DNA of 45,000 nucleotides from positions 802,501-847,500 of the forward strand of contig JACVTC010000020.1 of the NCBI GenBank assembly GCA_016946835.1. The letters are read 5' to 3'. Below, piece by piece: positions 1 through 12,930 of this stretch. Under the pieces are notes generated by a model. The model was not told the DNA's origin. It made no database searches and worked only from the letters and a program-made list of their open reading frames with translations. Each line of letters opens with the position of its first letter. Within the stretch, counting starts at the first letter, position 1. Origin of the DNA: Neocallimastix lanati (nom. inval.). Taxonomy: Eukaryota; Neocallimastigomycota; Neocallimastigomycetes; Neocallimastigales; Neocallimastigaceae. The position numbers were made by a program, and so were the translations under genes.

Positions 1-94
1 ATAATATAATCCATAATAATCACTTTTAAAATAAATAATGAGTAATAAATAAATTAAAAAATAAAAAATAAATTTAAAAATTAAATTAATGTAA

Positions 95-161
<67 letters not shown>

Positions 162-282
162 TAACAGAAATAAAAATATTAATAAATTTATCAATATTAT
201 TTAAAATAACTAATTATTATTATTATCATATTAATAATTTAAATTATTTTGTGGAAAAAAAAAAAAAAAAAAAAAAACATAC
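1..282. other. AT-rich non-coding; possible start of CotH intron 2
   Basis: No coding signal on either strand. It contains an (AAT)n tract at about 93-165 and a poly-A run at about 255-277. On the minus strand this stretch follows a good GTATG donor at 282-278, so it may be the beginning of an intron of the CotH gene whose next exon lies outside the window. No acceptor followed by CotH-like coding sequence is visible here. Confidence 0.5.
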
Positions 283-683
283 TTATTAATATAAAGTCTT
301 GCAAAGGCACCACGATTAGTTGGTATACCCACTTTTTTTAATAACTCAACAGAAATTGGCTCACGTAGCATAGTTATATCATTTGGAAATGCTTTAAGTT
401 TAAGTTTTTTTGGCTCAAAAGATGTATCGTCCTCTCCTTTATAAGCAATTTTAAATGATTGCTTGGTAAACATTCTTGAATAATTACCGGCAATTGATAA
501 CTGCCATCCTTCTTCATCTAAAGATGTAATTTGATCATAACTAAAGTTAATAATGACAATCATAATAATTATATATATAATGAATTAAAATAATTAATAA
601 TAAATTATTATAATAGATAATAATAAATTTATATTTATAGATATAGATATAACAATTAAATCATTTCAATCATTAAAACACTA

Positions 684-766
<83 letters not shown>

Positions 767-1288
767 ATATAAATTTTTTTACCTATAAAAATCTCCTGTA
801 AATGGAACTTTTATATCATTATGAGGAAATTGATTCATTAATTCAAGTTGATCTATATCTTTAACCACTAAATGAAATGTATTTACATTATTAATATCAA
901 ATATGTCATCATTTCTAGTACTATATGGATTTTCCCATATTTCTGGTAAAAATTTTATTTCATCGGTCGAAGGTCTTTGAAAAAATTCATAAGGTGTAGT
1001 ATAAGTCTCACCAGGGGTAATATTTAAAAAACGGAAAAAATCTTCCTTTATTGTCTCATCACAAGAACAATAAGAATATTTCATTACACTTTCCTCTAAA
1101 ACTTCAACTTCTATGGAATTTTCCCGTAATAAATCCCTTTGTTCTGATAAATTATGAATAGTATCATTTATTGATACACAAAAAGGTGTATTAGTATATT
1201 CGGGACTGATTAATAGATTAAAATGAACTGAGGCAGTTTTAACAATTTCTTCAGCATTTACTTTATTTATTTATATAATATTTTTCAT
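283..1288 (-). CDS. CotH-family (spore-coat H / protein kinase-like) protein, partial and possibly broken
   Basis: Two exons are visible on the minus strand: about 1270-783 and 540-283. They are separated by an intron (782-541) holding an (ATT)n tract, and the reading frame joins cleanly as ..GDFY-S-YDQI... Exon 2 encodes the CotH signature region: KKLKLKAFPNDITMLREPIS, then ELLKKVGIPTNRGAFARLYI, where family members have the loading-arm R.., the 'G.PT.R..ARVYING' strand and then a GLY. CotH proteins are plentiful in anaerobic fungi, often secreted or dockerin-bearing; bacterial CotH is an atypical protein kinase. The 5' end is odd. The only upstream in-frame ATG (1288) is followed five codons later by TAA (1273-1271) and there is no signal peptide, so the leader exon is lost, decayed or elsewhere. 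The 3' part is not in the window. It could be a pseudogene. Confidence 0.6.
683..762. repeat. (ATT)n microsatellite inside the CotH intron
   Basis: An uninterrupted ATT/TTA trinucleotide run of about 80 bp, inside the intron between the two CotH exons. It explains nothing coding. Confidence 0.85.
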
Positions 1289-1367
1289 TATTGATAATTT
1301 AATAGAGATTGTTTTATCATTTGAAAATAATAATACAAATAATAATAATAAAAAGATAATTATAATT

Positions 1368-1399
<32 letters not shown>

Positions 1400-2742
1400 T
1401 AATATAATGAAATTTTGAAATTAAATATCAAGTTATAATATATTATTAATAAAATATAGTATATATTCGTAATTATTAAATTTACCTTTTAGAAATTCAA
1501 AATTAAATATATCTAATTAAAATATAAATTGCAAATATAAATATAAATATAAATATATGCAAAATAAATAAAAGATTAATATGCTTTCATAATAATAATT
1601 TCATCATAACTTCATATATTACAATATTAAATATTTACTTAAAAGTATTATGGATATAATTTTTAATATAATAAAATATGAAATTATACTATATATTGAT
1701 TTCATCATTTTTAATTTTTTATGATATTAAAGTTGGTATATTAACTGAGGAAAGAGTGAGAGAGAGAAAAAAAAATAAAAGAAAAAAGAAAAAAGAAAAA
1801 AATAGATTTTGAGTAGTATCAAAAATTTAGGAACAACGTTTATTTTTATATTTTATTTTTATTATTATAATATTTAATTTATAATAACTTTCTAAATCGA
1901 TTTTGTTCCCTTTAAATTAAAAGTCAATTTCTTTTTCTGATGATATATATGTATATATAATAATAACTGATTCAAAGTGTATTAAAATTGAAATTCATTT
2001 ACAATATTGATTTTAAATATTTTCTTATTTTGAATTTTTATTTTTATTTATGTTTTAATAATAAAATATTTTAAAGATAGTTTTTTGTCTTATAATAAAT
2101 GAAACGAAATAAAATAAATTCAAATATGTCTTTAGTATTAATATATATAACAAGATTTTAGAGATGAATTTAATGTAAATTTTTCAATGTTGTAATTTGT
2201 TTTTATTATTTTTTTTTCCAATTTATGTTACATAATGAAAATAACGGGGTAGGATATAATTATGTAAGGATTTTTTATATATTCCAAAACTTTAATAATA
2301 ACTTGTTTATATTTTCTTTTTTTTTTTTTTCGTTTTTTTTATAAAAAATATATAGAATAAATACTTGAATATAAAGAATATATATATATATAATAAAGAC
2401 CAAATATTTATTTTTAAATTATATTATCAAATCTAAAGAAAATACTTTTTATTAATATTATTATGATATCCAATATAATTTTTTGAGTTTGTTTTAACTT
2501 TTTCTTAATTTCTGAAGTAGAATTGATACTAATTTATTATTTACTATTTAATGTTTTATTAGTATCTATATATTAACTGTTTTTATTTTCATTTTTTTAT
2601 TTCAAGAATATTTTTTTTATATATATTTATGGGAAATTTTAACTAGTATTCTTTTTTTATAAAAAAAATTATATATTTATAGAAGAATATTTCAATACTA
2701 TTAACATTTTTTTTAAAAAAAAAAAAATATTAATATTATTTA

Positions 2743-2862
<120 letters not shown>

Positions 2863-4466
2863 TATTTTCTATTATTGGTTATTGGCTATTTATTATTTAT
2901 TAATAAAATAAAGTTTTATAATTAAATAAACATTCTATAATGAAGAAATCTTCAAATAATAGTTAATATTATTATATTTATTATTAATAAAAAAATTCTC
3001 TCTTTTTTTTTTTTATTCCATTTATAAAAAAAAAAGTAAAATAAAGTAAAAACAATGGCAATAATAAGAAAGTTAATTGGAACAGTTTAATCATTCTATG
3101 AATTGCCTTGCCTATTATTAAGAGGGATTTAATAAAATTAGTTTAATATAATTATTTATTATTTAGAAGTATTTTTATTTTTTATGCTAATTTCATATGC
3201 TTTATATGTATATAATTCTATTAATTATTATATTTAAATAACTATTTTTAATAATCTACATTTATTTATATTTTCTAACTATTAATATTTATAATTATAT
3301 TTAAATAACTTTTTTTAATAATCTATATTTATTACTATTTTCTGATAGTATTTAACCTAATTATATATAATTATATATCTACCTAAAGTTCATTCAATGG
3401 TTTCAACAGTACCACTAATTCAGTTTTTCTTAAAGTGTTTTGCCTACTAACTTCTTTTTTTATGATAATTATCGAATAATAATATATTATTCATATAAAT
3501 TTAAATTAAAATGAATTTAAATACCATAAAATATTAATTAATTTTAAACTATTTATTATTATTATATTGATATTATATTATTATAATTAAATTAATTTAA
3601 TACAAAATAAAAATACTTATTTAAGTCAGTTTTTTTTATATATGTTACGATTAATTATTATGAATTATAATCAGTGTAATATATTACAATATACTTATTT
3701 AAGTCAGTTTTTTCCATATAAATTATAATTAGTGTAATATATTATAATATATTTTAATATATATAATAATTTACACAATAAATTCAAATCTTCCAATTAC
3801 ATTTAAAATTTTAAAAAAAATGAATATATCAAATAGATTTTTAATTAATATATTAAATAAAGGTTTTAAATAAATAAATAAGTAAATGAATACATAAATA
3901 AATAAATAATAATAATAATTAACAATAATTATTTTATTATTTATTATTTATTATTTATTGACAATAATTTATAATAAATGATTAATAGTCAATAAAAAAA
4001 AAAAAAAAAAATCCTATATTATGGTAAAGATTTCGTTATCCTTTTCAACTATATTATTACTAATTATAATCATTGTTGTTTTTATATATTAAATAACTTT
4101 TTATTAAATAATAGAGATTAATGTAGATTAATATAGAATATCTAAATAAATAAAAATTTTAATAATTTTATGTTACTTAACAAGTAATTATTATTTCATT
4201 TTATTTTTACACTATTTTTTTCTTATTTTTAATTTTATTTTATATTTACATTTATACTTTTAAAAAAAAACTTTTATTCATAAATATATATATTTATTTT
4301 TTAAATAAGTAGTTTAGATGTAGATATTTAAATTAAAATACTAAAATAATATTGTAAATAAATAAAACACTAAAATAATATTGTAAATAAATTTTAGGTG
4401 AACATAAAGATATTTAAATTAAAATACTAATATAATGTTGTAAATAAATTTTAAGTGAAAAGATAA

Positions 4467-4830
4467 TTTTAAAATAATAATTTTTTTTTTTTTTTTATTT
4501 TTTTAAAACATAAGAAAGAAAAGAATATTGAAATTTATATCATTTAATTTTATTTTAAATTTCTATTTATATTTCTATTTATTTTTTTTATTTTAAAATA
4601 ATAATTTTTTTTTTATTTTTTTAAAACAAAAGAAAGAAAAAAATATTGAAATTTATATCATTTAATTTTATTTTAAATTTCTATTTCTATTTCTATTTAT
4701 TTTTTTATTTTAAAATAATAATTTTTTTTTTTTATTTTTTTAAAACAAAAGAAAGAAAAGAATATTGAAATTTATATCTTTAATTTTATTTTAAATTTCT
4801 ATTTATATTTATTTTTATTTTTTTTTTTTT
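4467..4830. repeat. Tandem repeat, about 120 bp x 3
   Basis: Three consecutive copies start at about 4467, 4590 and 4708. Each begins TTTTAAAATAATAAT plus a T run, then AAAACA(T/A)AAGAAAGAAA(A/G)AATATTG and ATTTATATC, and ends in ATTT(C/A)TATTTATATTT-like units. Copies differ mostly in T-run length and by a few substitutions. Non-coding. Confidence 0.8.
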
Positions 4831-5440
4831 TTTATTTTATTTTATTTTATTTTATTTTATAGCAATTAAAACTTTTATTTATAGATATATACATTTTTTT
4901 ATTTAAATAAATACTTTATAGTTTAAATGTGGATATTTAAATTAAAATACTAAAATAATATTGTAAATAAATTTTTTAGTGAAAGGAAAAGAAAATTTTA
5001 TAATATTTTTTTTTTTTTTTAGTATTAAAAAAAAAATTATAATAAAAATAAAAGAAAAAATAAATAAATAAAAATTATTTATTATATATTTCACATTTAT
5101 GTATATTAAAGAATAGAATTATAAAAAAAATTATACTTAAAACTAATAATGGTGTTGTAATTGCATTTTTTTTTTTTTTTTTTTTTTTTGAATAATTTAT
5201 ATATTATAAAAAAAAAAACGATAATTTATATATTATAGTTTTTTTTTTTTTTTTCTATAGTTTTTTTTTTTTTTTCTAAAATTTTATATAATATTTATTG
5301 TTATTTTCATTTCTTTATTTTCATCTCTATTATCCTTTCTTTTTTTTCAATACTTTAATTATTTTGAAATAAAAAAAAAGGGGGTAAGAAAAGAAATGAA
5401 ATCATAATAATAAAGTAGAAAAAAAAAAGTTTTTTTTTTT

Positions 5441-7397
5441 CTATAAGCCATCACATCCATGATTAAATGGAACACAGGTTACATATTTACACCATTTACA
5501 AGTATTGGATTCTTGTTTATAGAAAGTAGAGAATACCCATATAAATATACCTATTAATATTGGTACAGATATGACTTTTAAAAATCTTTTTCTTCGAAGA
5601 TCCCACTTACCAAAAATGATGGTAGGCATAAATATTAAACCTGTAAATATACCAGTAATGAAACCACCCACATGGGCAAAATTATCAACAAATTTTAATA
5701 AACCGAAACCTAGTGAAAATATAATAATAAATGACATTTTCATAAATTCTTTCCATGGATTAACAATTAATTTCCAATTTTGAATTAAATCAAGTAATAA
5801 ACAAGCAAGTAATCCTATATATATGTATGTGTGTGAGTATATATAGTTATTAAGAGGATAATAATATTTTTATTAATTATAAATTAATATTTATTAATAT
5901 AGGATTAAATTAATAATAATTATAATTATAATATTTTACCATATAGAGCACCAGAACATCCAACTGATGGAATATTATAAGTGACATCAGCACCAAATGC
6001 AAAACCAAATATACCACTAGCCATATATATAACCATCATTCTAAAGGTTCCAAAATCTCTTTCCATTTGAATACCTGTTCGAATTTGAAAAACCAAATTT
6101 ATGAAGATATGAATAATACCAGCATGTAAAAATATTGGTGCAATGAAACGAATCCATTGATTTGGCTTAGCGCCCTGTTCTATGCCACCCATACCACATA
6201 AATCACCTAAAGTACATAGATCTTCTGTAATTGCCTTTCCAGTTTCTTTATTAACATAACCACCATTATTAATAATTGAACCTTTAACACCTAAGGGACA
6301 TATTGTTATATTAAATATTTTAGCCCTATCCATATCCATTTGTTTCATACATGGTACAAATCTAGCACCCATATGAATCAAAGTCTAAAAAATAAAATAA
6401 AATAAGGTTAAATATAATAATGAATAATAAATAATAAATAATAATAATAATAGATAATAGATAATAATTAATAATTAATAATAATTTATTATAATAAATA
6501 ATAAAATTTTACTTAAAAGAATAAATTTAAACAATTATATATAATAATTTTAAAATCAAAAAAAAAAAAGACTTAAAAAATAAATTTACTTACACCTCTA
6601 TTAGGACCAAACATGATATTATTACTGAGACTATCGAAGAAATGTCCAACTTTTATAAAATTGACAATAAGAAGACCTATCATTAATAATATTTGAAGTA
6701 CAGTTACAGAATACATAAAGTATGGTCTATGTTGTTTTAATTCTTCTAATTGTTTACGAACTTCAGGATCATATAATGCTTTTGGTACCTTTGATTTTCT
6801 ACGATCATCTTTATTTGAATCAAAGTCTGATTTTTTTCTTTGTTGTGGGGTTTCTTCTATATATTCCTCACCTCTAGCAGCGGCTTCTTCCATACGTCGA
6901 CGTCTCTCTTCTTCCTTTTTCTTTTGTACTTCAAAATACGTCCGTTCAAGTTCTTGTTCATAAGCTGATAGTTGTGGTTTAGGATGTAATTCTACTTTAT
7001 CACTACTTGTATCCGAGTCACCTTCCTCTAACTGCCTTTGGGACTTAAATTTTGGATCATTCATTCTTTTTAATTTTTTATAAGTATCTGATCTTTGGAA
7101 GAAAGACTGACCGATAGGTTCACCATTAATAGGTTGACCATTTTCATCAAATTGAATATCATCGGCATTAAGCCATTTCCAAGCCCCTGTACCTGCACGC
7201 TTTACACCAGTACCAGCTCGTTTTAAACCAGTTCCTGCTCTCTTTAAACCACCTGTACCAGCTCTTTTTAATCCGGTACCAGCCCTTCTTAAACCAGTTC
7301 CTGCTCTTTTAATTTCTGTACCAGCCCTTCTTAATGCTAATAAAGTGTTGGAACGTTTTACATTTATATTTGTATTGGAACGTCCTAGATCTGCCAT
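5441..7397 (-). CDS. Rhomboid-family intramembrane serine protease
   Basis: Exons on the minus strand are 7397-6594, 6384-5940 and 5814-5441, with GT-AG introns in frame, giving 540 residues. The enzyme should cleave transmembrane substrates within the membrane. Residues 1-70 carry basic RAGTG-type repeats, followed by an acidic/basic coiled stretch with an EEERRRRMEEAAARGEEY segment. The first membrane segment is near 235-255. The rhomboid core shows HAGIIHIFIN (oxyanion-hole His and Asn), ERDFGTFRMMVIYMASGI, the nucleophile in GCSGALYG (Ser about 412) and the His in NFAHVGGF (about 464). The tail, CKWCKYVTCVPFNHGCDGL, resembles the Cys-rich ends of fungal rhomboids. The ATG at 7397 has a good AAAATGG context and opens the whole frame. 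The core is longer than bacterial GlpG because of the extended N-terminus. Substrate and membrane are unknown; a plasma-membrane or Golgi site is plausible. Confidence 0.93.
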
Positions 7398-8774
7398 TTT
7401 TCTTTTATAAAATAAATAAATTCTATAAATTTATAATTTTATTGATAATTTTAATTATTTATTTGAACCAGTACCAAATTTCAATTTACCTATTATTCAA
7501 ATATACATATATATGCTTTATATTAGTTTATATACATATATACTTTTTCCATTTTTTATTTTTTTTTTAAAAAAAAAAAAAAAAGCTTTTAATTTTTATT
7601 AAAACGCTATTAATAAACTAATAATTTAAGATTCTAAATAAGTGAAAAAAAAAAAAAATCATTATAAAAATACAATAAAATAAAAATAATAAAATAATAA
7701 TAATAATAATAATAAATAATGATTTACATTTATAAAATATTTTTAATACACATTTTACTTACTTTATGATTTTATTATTTTTTTTTACTTTATTACTTGT
7801 CTAATATGATAAATCAGAATTATTCTTTTATTTTTTATGCCTTAATTTTATATTATTATATCTTTTTTTTTCTTTTTGACGTTAAATATTTTTTTTATTC
7901 TTAATTACTTTTTATATATTGTTACCATTATATTTATTATTGATTTTATATTTACATTATTACTTCTTTTTTATTGTTCTATATAATTTTATTGATACTT
8001 CATAAATTGAAATAAAGAAAAACTAAAATATAAACAAATTATTAATTATATATACTAAAATATTAACATAAAAAAATTTTTTTAAAAAAAAGTTTTCCAT
8101 AAAATAATAATAATTTTTTTTTTTTTTTATATTATTTTATTTAATTTATATTAAAAAATATATACATTAGTAATTCTGAACAATAAACAGTATATATAAA
8201 TTTAAAATAAATAACAATTATAATATTAATAATTTTTAATATTAATAATATAATTATTAATATTTAATATTTACATATATATTTAAACATAATTTTTTTT
8301 TTTTTTTTTACTAATTAATTATATTAGAGATAACTTTATGATTTATGTTCATATATAAATATACTTTATGTATATAATTTTATACTCCATTTCAATATAT
8401 TATCTAAATTTTTATATATTGTTATATTGGTTTTAATTTAGTATTATTAGTTTTAAAATTAAAATAAAATTTTTTGTGCTACATTAAATATAAATTTAAT
8501 AAGATTTAAAATTTTAATTTTCAATCATATAAAGATGATATATTAATTTGTGTATATTTATGTATTTTTTAATTTATATTTAATATGATTTAAAATAATG
8601 AAAAAAAAAAAAAAAAATTAAAATAAATATTAATTAAAGTACATTCATGAATACTATTAATTATAAACTTTATTTACTAATAAATGGAAATTCCTTTTTT
8701 TTTTTTTTTTTAAAATAATGATTTTTAATTTCTAACATTTTTTTGTATTCCATGTAAATCTTTAAGTTGAAAGA

Positions 8775-8935
8775 AATGTTACTTAGCATATCATAATATA
8801 ATCATTAAGAAAATGTGTCTTAGCATATCGTAAAATAATCATTAAATAAATGTGTCTAGCATATCATAAAATAATAATTAAGTAAATGTGTCTTAGCATA
8901 TTATAAAATAATCATTAAGTAAATTTGTCTAAATA
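8775..8935. repeat. Tandem repeat, about 38 bp x 4
   Basis: Four successive units of the form TTAGCATATCATAAAATAATCATTAAGTAAATGTGTC, with single-base differences between copies (ATCATAATATAAT, ATCGTAAAATAAT, ATCATAAAATAATAA, ATTATAAAATAAT). The array abuts a long perfect hairpin on its right. Confidence 0.85.
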
Positions 8936-8946
8936 ATAAAAATTAA

Positions 8947-8995
8947 TCTTTGAATAGTCAATATTCATTTTTAATGAATATTGACTATTCAAAGA
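8947..8995. repeat. Perfect inverted repeat: 23-bp stem, 3-nt loop
   Basis: The arm at 8947-8969 (CTTTGAATAGTCAATATTCAT core) is exactly complementary to 8973-8995 (ATGAATATTGACTATTCAAAG core), with only TTT between. The core is not simple sequence, so this is not an accident of AT-richness alone. It may be a cruciform, a hairpin transcript, or the relic of a foldback element or of replication-slippage inversion. Confidence 0.9.
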
Positions 8996-9056
8996 AAGAA
9001 TTATTCATTCTTATGATGGTAAAAATATATTATATATAATAAATAATAGATAATAA

Positions 9057-9245
9057 ATAATAAATAATTAAATAACAAATAATAATAGAGTATAATTAAT
9101 AATAATTAATAATAAATAATTAAATAATAAATAATAATAGAGTATAATTAATTAATAATTAAATAATAAATAATAATAGAGTATAATTGATAATAATTAA
9201 TTATAAATTAGTTATAATAATAAATAATAATAAAGTATAATGAAT
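9057..9245. repeat. Irregular tandem repeat (40-55 bp, 3-4 units)
   Basis: The phrase AATAATAGAGTATAATT recurs near 9081, 9133 and 9173, and as AATAATAAAGTATAATG near 9225, separated by AATAAT/AATTA simple sequence. Non-coding. Confidence 0.7.
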
Positions 9246-10257
9246 AATGAATAATGAAAAATTAATAATAAAATATTCAATTAATTTGTCTTGGATATTT
9301 TATTATGTATAATATATAGTATTTTATCATTAATTGTAAAATAAAGTTATAAAAAATGTGGCTGACAAATCTGAATACAAAAAATATTAACCGTTTATTT
9401 TTTTTATTTTTAATTTTATTTCTATAAAAGTAATAAAAATAATAAAATAAAAAGAAGAAAAAGAAGAAAAAAACGGTAATAATTTAAATAATTAAAAAAA
9501 AAAGTTAACATTAAACTGTAATGCTTACTTTTAAAATTATATGATAAAAATTATAAATATATTAAATTTAAATGTTTTTTATTTTTTATATACATAATTT
9601 CAAATTTAAAATAAATTTCTAATATAAAATTTTATTTATAATTCTATTTTGTACAATATTATTTTTTTTTAATTTCATGTTTCATATATAATTAATATTT
9701 AATACGGTATAAATGAATCATAATGAATCTAAAGCTGAACATGTTCATATAAGAGGTGTTTCTATTTTTTTTTAAATAAAAAAAAATTAAAAACTTTTAA
9801 TTTAATAAAGATAAAATTATTAACAAGAAGAATTAAGATATCCTTTAGTTATTATCCATTCAATCAACTTATACGCTGGCTTATGCTGTGTAACAATAAT
9901 ACATTATTATATTTTATTAAAGGAAATTATTTGAGAGACTAATTGTTTCATAGATTATAACTGTTTTCCTTTTTATTTTAATTTTATTATATTTTATTTT
10001 ATTTTATTCTATTTTTATTAATGATTCAAATGTAAAATTTTGAGTATTAATTAAACAATGAAGAATTTGAATTTATTTATTATTATTTTTTTTTCATTCT
10101 CTGAATATAAAAAAATAAATTCAATTTTTATATTTACTATCTTAATAGCAAAAAAAACTTCAATTATTAAATTTGTTCATATCCTTATTACTATAAAGTA
10201 AGAAAAAATTAATACTTTATTTTGCAATTATTAAAAAAAATCCTAATATTGTATAAA

Positions 10258-10294
<37 letters not shown>

Positions 10295-10296
<2 letters not shown>

Positions 10297-10560
10297 TGAA
10301 TAAAATAAAATAAAATAAATAGTAGAAATATTATATATAAAGTACAGATTGAATAAAATAAAATAAAATAAAATAAATAGTAGAATATTAAATATAAAGT
10401 ACAGATTGAATAAAATAAAATAAAATAAATAGTTGAAATATGAATATAAAGTACAGATTGAATAAAATAAAATAAAATAAAATAAAATAAAATAAATAGT
10501 TGAAATATGAATATAAAGTACAGATTGAATAAAATAAAATAAAATAAAATAAAATTGAAA
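10295..10560. repeat. Tandem repeat, 53-66 bp x about 5
   Basis: Units start near 10295, 10348, 10404, 10457 and 10523. Each is ATTGAATAAAATAAAATAAA, then ATAGT(A/T)GAAATAT, then ATATAAAGTACAG. Unit length varies through the number of internal AAAAT pentamers, giving a minisatellite containing a microsatellite. Confidence 0.85.
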
Positions 10561-11202
10561 ATTTTAAAAAAAAAAAAAAAATAGTAATAAATAAATGAAT
10601 AAATAAATATAAATAAATAAATATTATATAAGATTTTTAAAAAATCTTTTTTAATATAAAAGGAAATATAATGTTACACGGATATTTCATGGATTTATAA
10701 TTTTTATAATACCACATTTTAATAAATAGTAAATATTAAATATTTATTAAAAAAAAAAATTTTTAAAAAAATTTTAAATAAAAACATAAAAAAAAAAAAA
10801 AATTAAATTAAATAATAATAATTAATAATTTTAATATTTAATAAACTTTTAAACCTTAATTAAATTTTATAAGTTCCTATTTTTTTTTTTTTTTTTGAAG
10901 ATCAATTAATAGAATCCATCCAAAAAAATAATATATGAAATTTGTATAGAAGAATTAATGATGAAAAAACAATTATTTTTTTATTATTTTTATTTTTATT
11001 ATATTATAAAATAAGCATTAATAAATGACATGTATATAATTATTACTATTATCATTTCTATTATTATTATTATTATTATTATTATAATTACTATTATATA
11101 ATTATTATTATTATTATAATTACTATTATATAATTATTATTATTATTATAATTACTATTATATAATTATTATTATTATTATAATTATTAATATTACTATT
11201 AC

Positions 11203-11233
<31 letters not shown>

Positions 11234-11594
11234 TAGTATGAATTGTATTTTTTTTAATCGTTATTAATTATAGAAATATAAATTAAATTCAAAATATTAT
11301 AAGAAAAAAAACTTTTATTAAAATTTATATAATAATACTATCAGTAATTCTTATTTAATGGATGTTCGTAATGCAATAAACAGCTTACTATCCTATGACA
11401 AAAATAAATTTAATAGTATATTATTAAAATAATGAAATCATCTTTTGATGGAGTTTACTCTAGCATCTGTACTTTCATTTTAAATTCATTCATTTGTGTT
11501 CAAGTCTCTTAGAAAAAGGATGTAGACTAATATAATGGAAGGCATATATATAACATATATTCAACAATATGTTCTAGTATTTTTTTTACATCAT

Positions 11595-11628
<34 letters not shown>

Positions 11629-12139
11629 AAAAAAAGTTAAAAAACATATATATTAGTATATCACAAATAATATAAAAATATATGATGATGCTTATGTTAA
11701 AGGTTCAAAAAGTAAAGTAATAATATGAAATCTTAGGCATAAAAGAAATATTGATAAATAAATTTTTTTTTTTCTTTTAATAATTATTCTTTTTTTAAAA
11801 GTGGAAGATATTTATAATTATTATTCTTTTCGTGTACCAAGCATTTGAAGATAATTAATACTACATCTCATAAAAATAACAAATAGTATTAATCATAATA
11901 TGTATATTTATAGTAAATAAAAAATTTTAATGATTGTAATTTAATAATATATTATAATTACATAATTAGAAAAAGGGTGAATTTTATATATATATATATA
12001 TATATATACTTCAGTAGAATATAAAACTAAAAAAATACATTATATATATACAATGGCTGAACTGGGAAACATATTTTAGTTGGATAATTATTACTTTTTT
12101 TTTTATATATATAATTTTTTTTTTTTGCCAAATAAATTA

Positions 12140-12533
12140 ATAAATAAATAAATAAATAATAAATAATAAATAAATAATAAATAATAAATAATAAATAATA
12201 AATAATAAATAATAAATAATAAATAATAAATAATAAATAATAAATAATAAATAATAAATAATAAATAATAAATAATAAATAATAAATAATAAATAATAAA
12301 TAATAAATAATAAATAATAAATAATAAATAATAAATAATAAATAATAAATAATAAATAATAAATAATAAATAATAAATAATAAATAATAAATAATAAATA
12401 ATAAATAATAAATAATAAATAATAAATAATAAATAATAAATAATAAATAATAAATAATAAATAATAATAAATAATAAATAATAAATAATAAATAATAAAT
12501 AATAAATAATAAATAATAAATAAATAATAACTA
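12140..12533. repeat. 7-bp satellite (AAATAAT)n
   Basis: About 390 bp of near-perfect AAATAAT heptamers, some 50 units, with very few interruptions (one missing A near 12467). It ends a few bases before the SINE-like element. A shorter array of the same unit is at about 31978-32045, and related stretches are near 33475-33540. Confidence 0.9.
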
Positions 12534-12551
12534 ATAAATTAAAAATAGTAG

Positions 12552-12930
12552 TCGTTGGCTTATCATACCAAAGGTCTCTGGATCGACCCCCACAAGTATC
12601 ATATCTTCACGATTTTTCCCTTTGGGTTTTGCGTGAAAGGTTAGGGGTTAAACGATACTCAGGTAGGTATACTTTCTAAGTTTTCTATATTTCTAACACT
12701 ATAAGAATCCCATTGCGTAAGCCTTGTCTGAGAGGATTTACAGTGTCCAGCTCCTCTGGGATGGCAAGGACGCCACCTATAGTTGGCTCTGCTTTCCCTC
12801 GAGGATCGCGTAGGGTGCTTCTATATGGAGTTTCTTTGCTTATGGGGAGTTGAGAGCGTCGACGCCGTACCGGTATGGCAGTTAATCATACACCCATATT
12901 ACTATATGGGGAAGACCAAAGTCTTCAGTC

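Larger units (their letters stand above)
7398..12139. other. Non-coding spacer with repeats
   Basis: No supported gene. Separately listed here are tandem repeats at 8775-8935, 9057-9245 and 10295-10560 and a perfect hairpin at 8947-8995. Around 11340-11580 base composition rises slightly (for example TGGATGTTCGTAATGC and GGAGTTTACTCTAGCATC), and 9715-9920 has a few higher-complexity words (TAAAGCTGAACATGTTCATA). Neither gives a recognisable protein, so they may be old transposon or LTR debris. A run of ATTATTATTATAATTACTAT repeats occupies about 11060-11230. Confidence 0.6.

Noticed and set aside
9715-9775. Short frame beginning MNHNESKAEHVHIRG
   Set aside because: Twenty codons, no family match, no splice-linked neighbour found; could be an exon but cannot be supported.
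12555-12600. Possible tRNA gene at the head of the first SINE-like element
   Set aside because: The anticodon arm and B box are tRNA-like, but D arm and acceptor stem are missing and the T stem is poorly paired.
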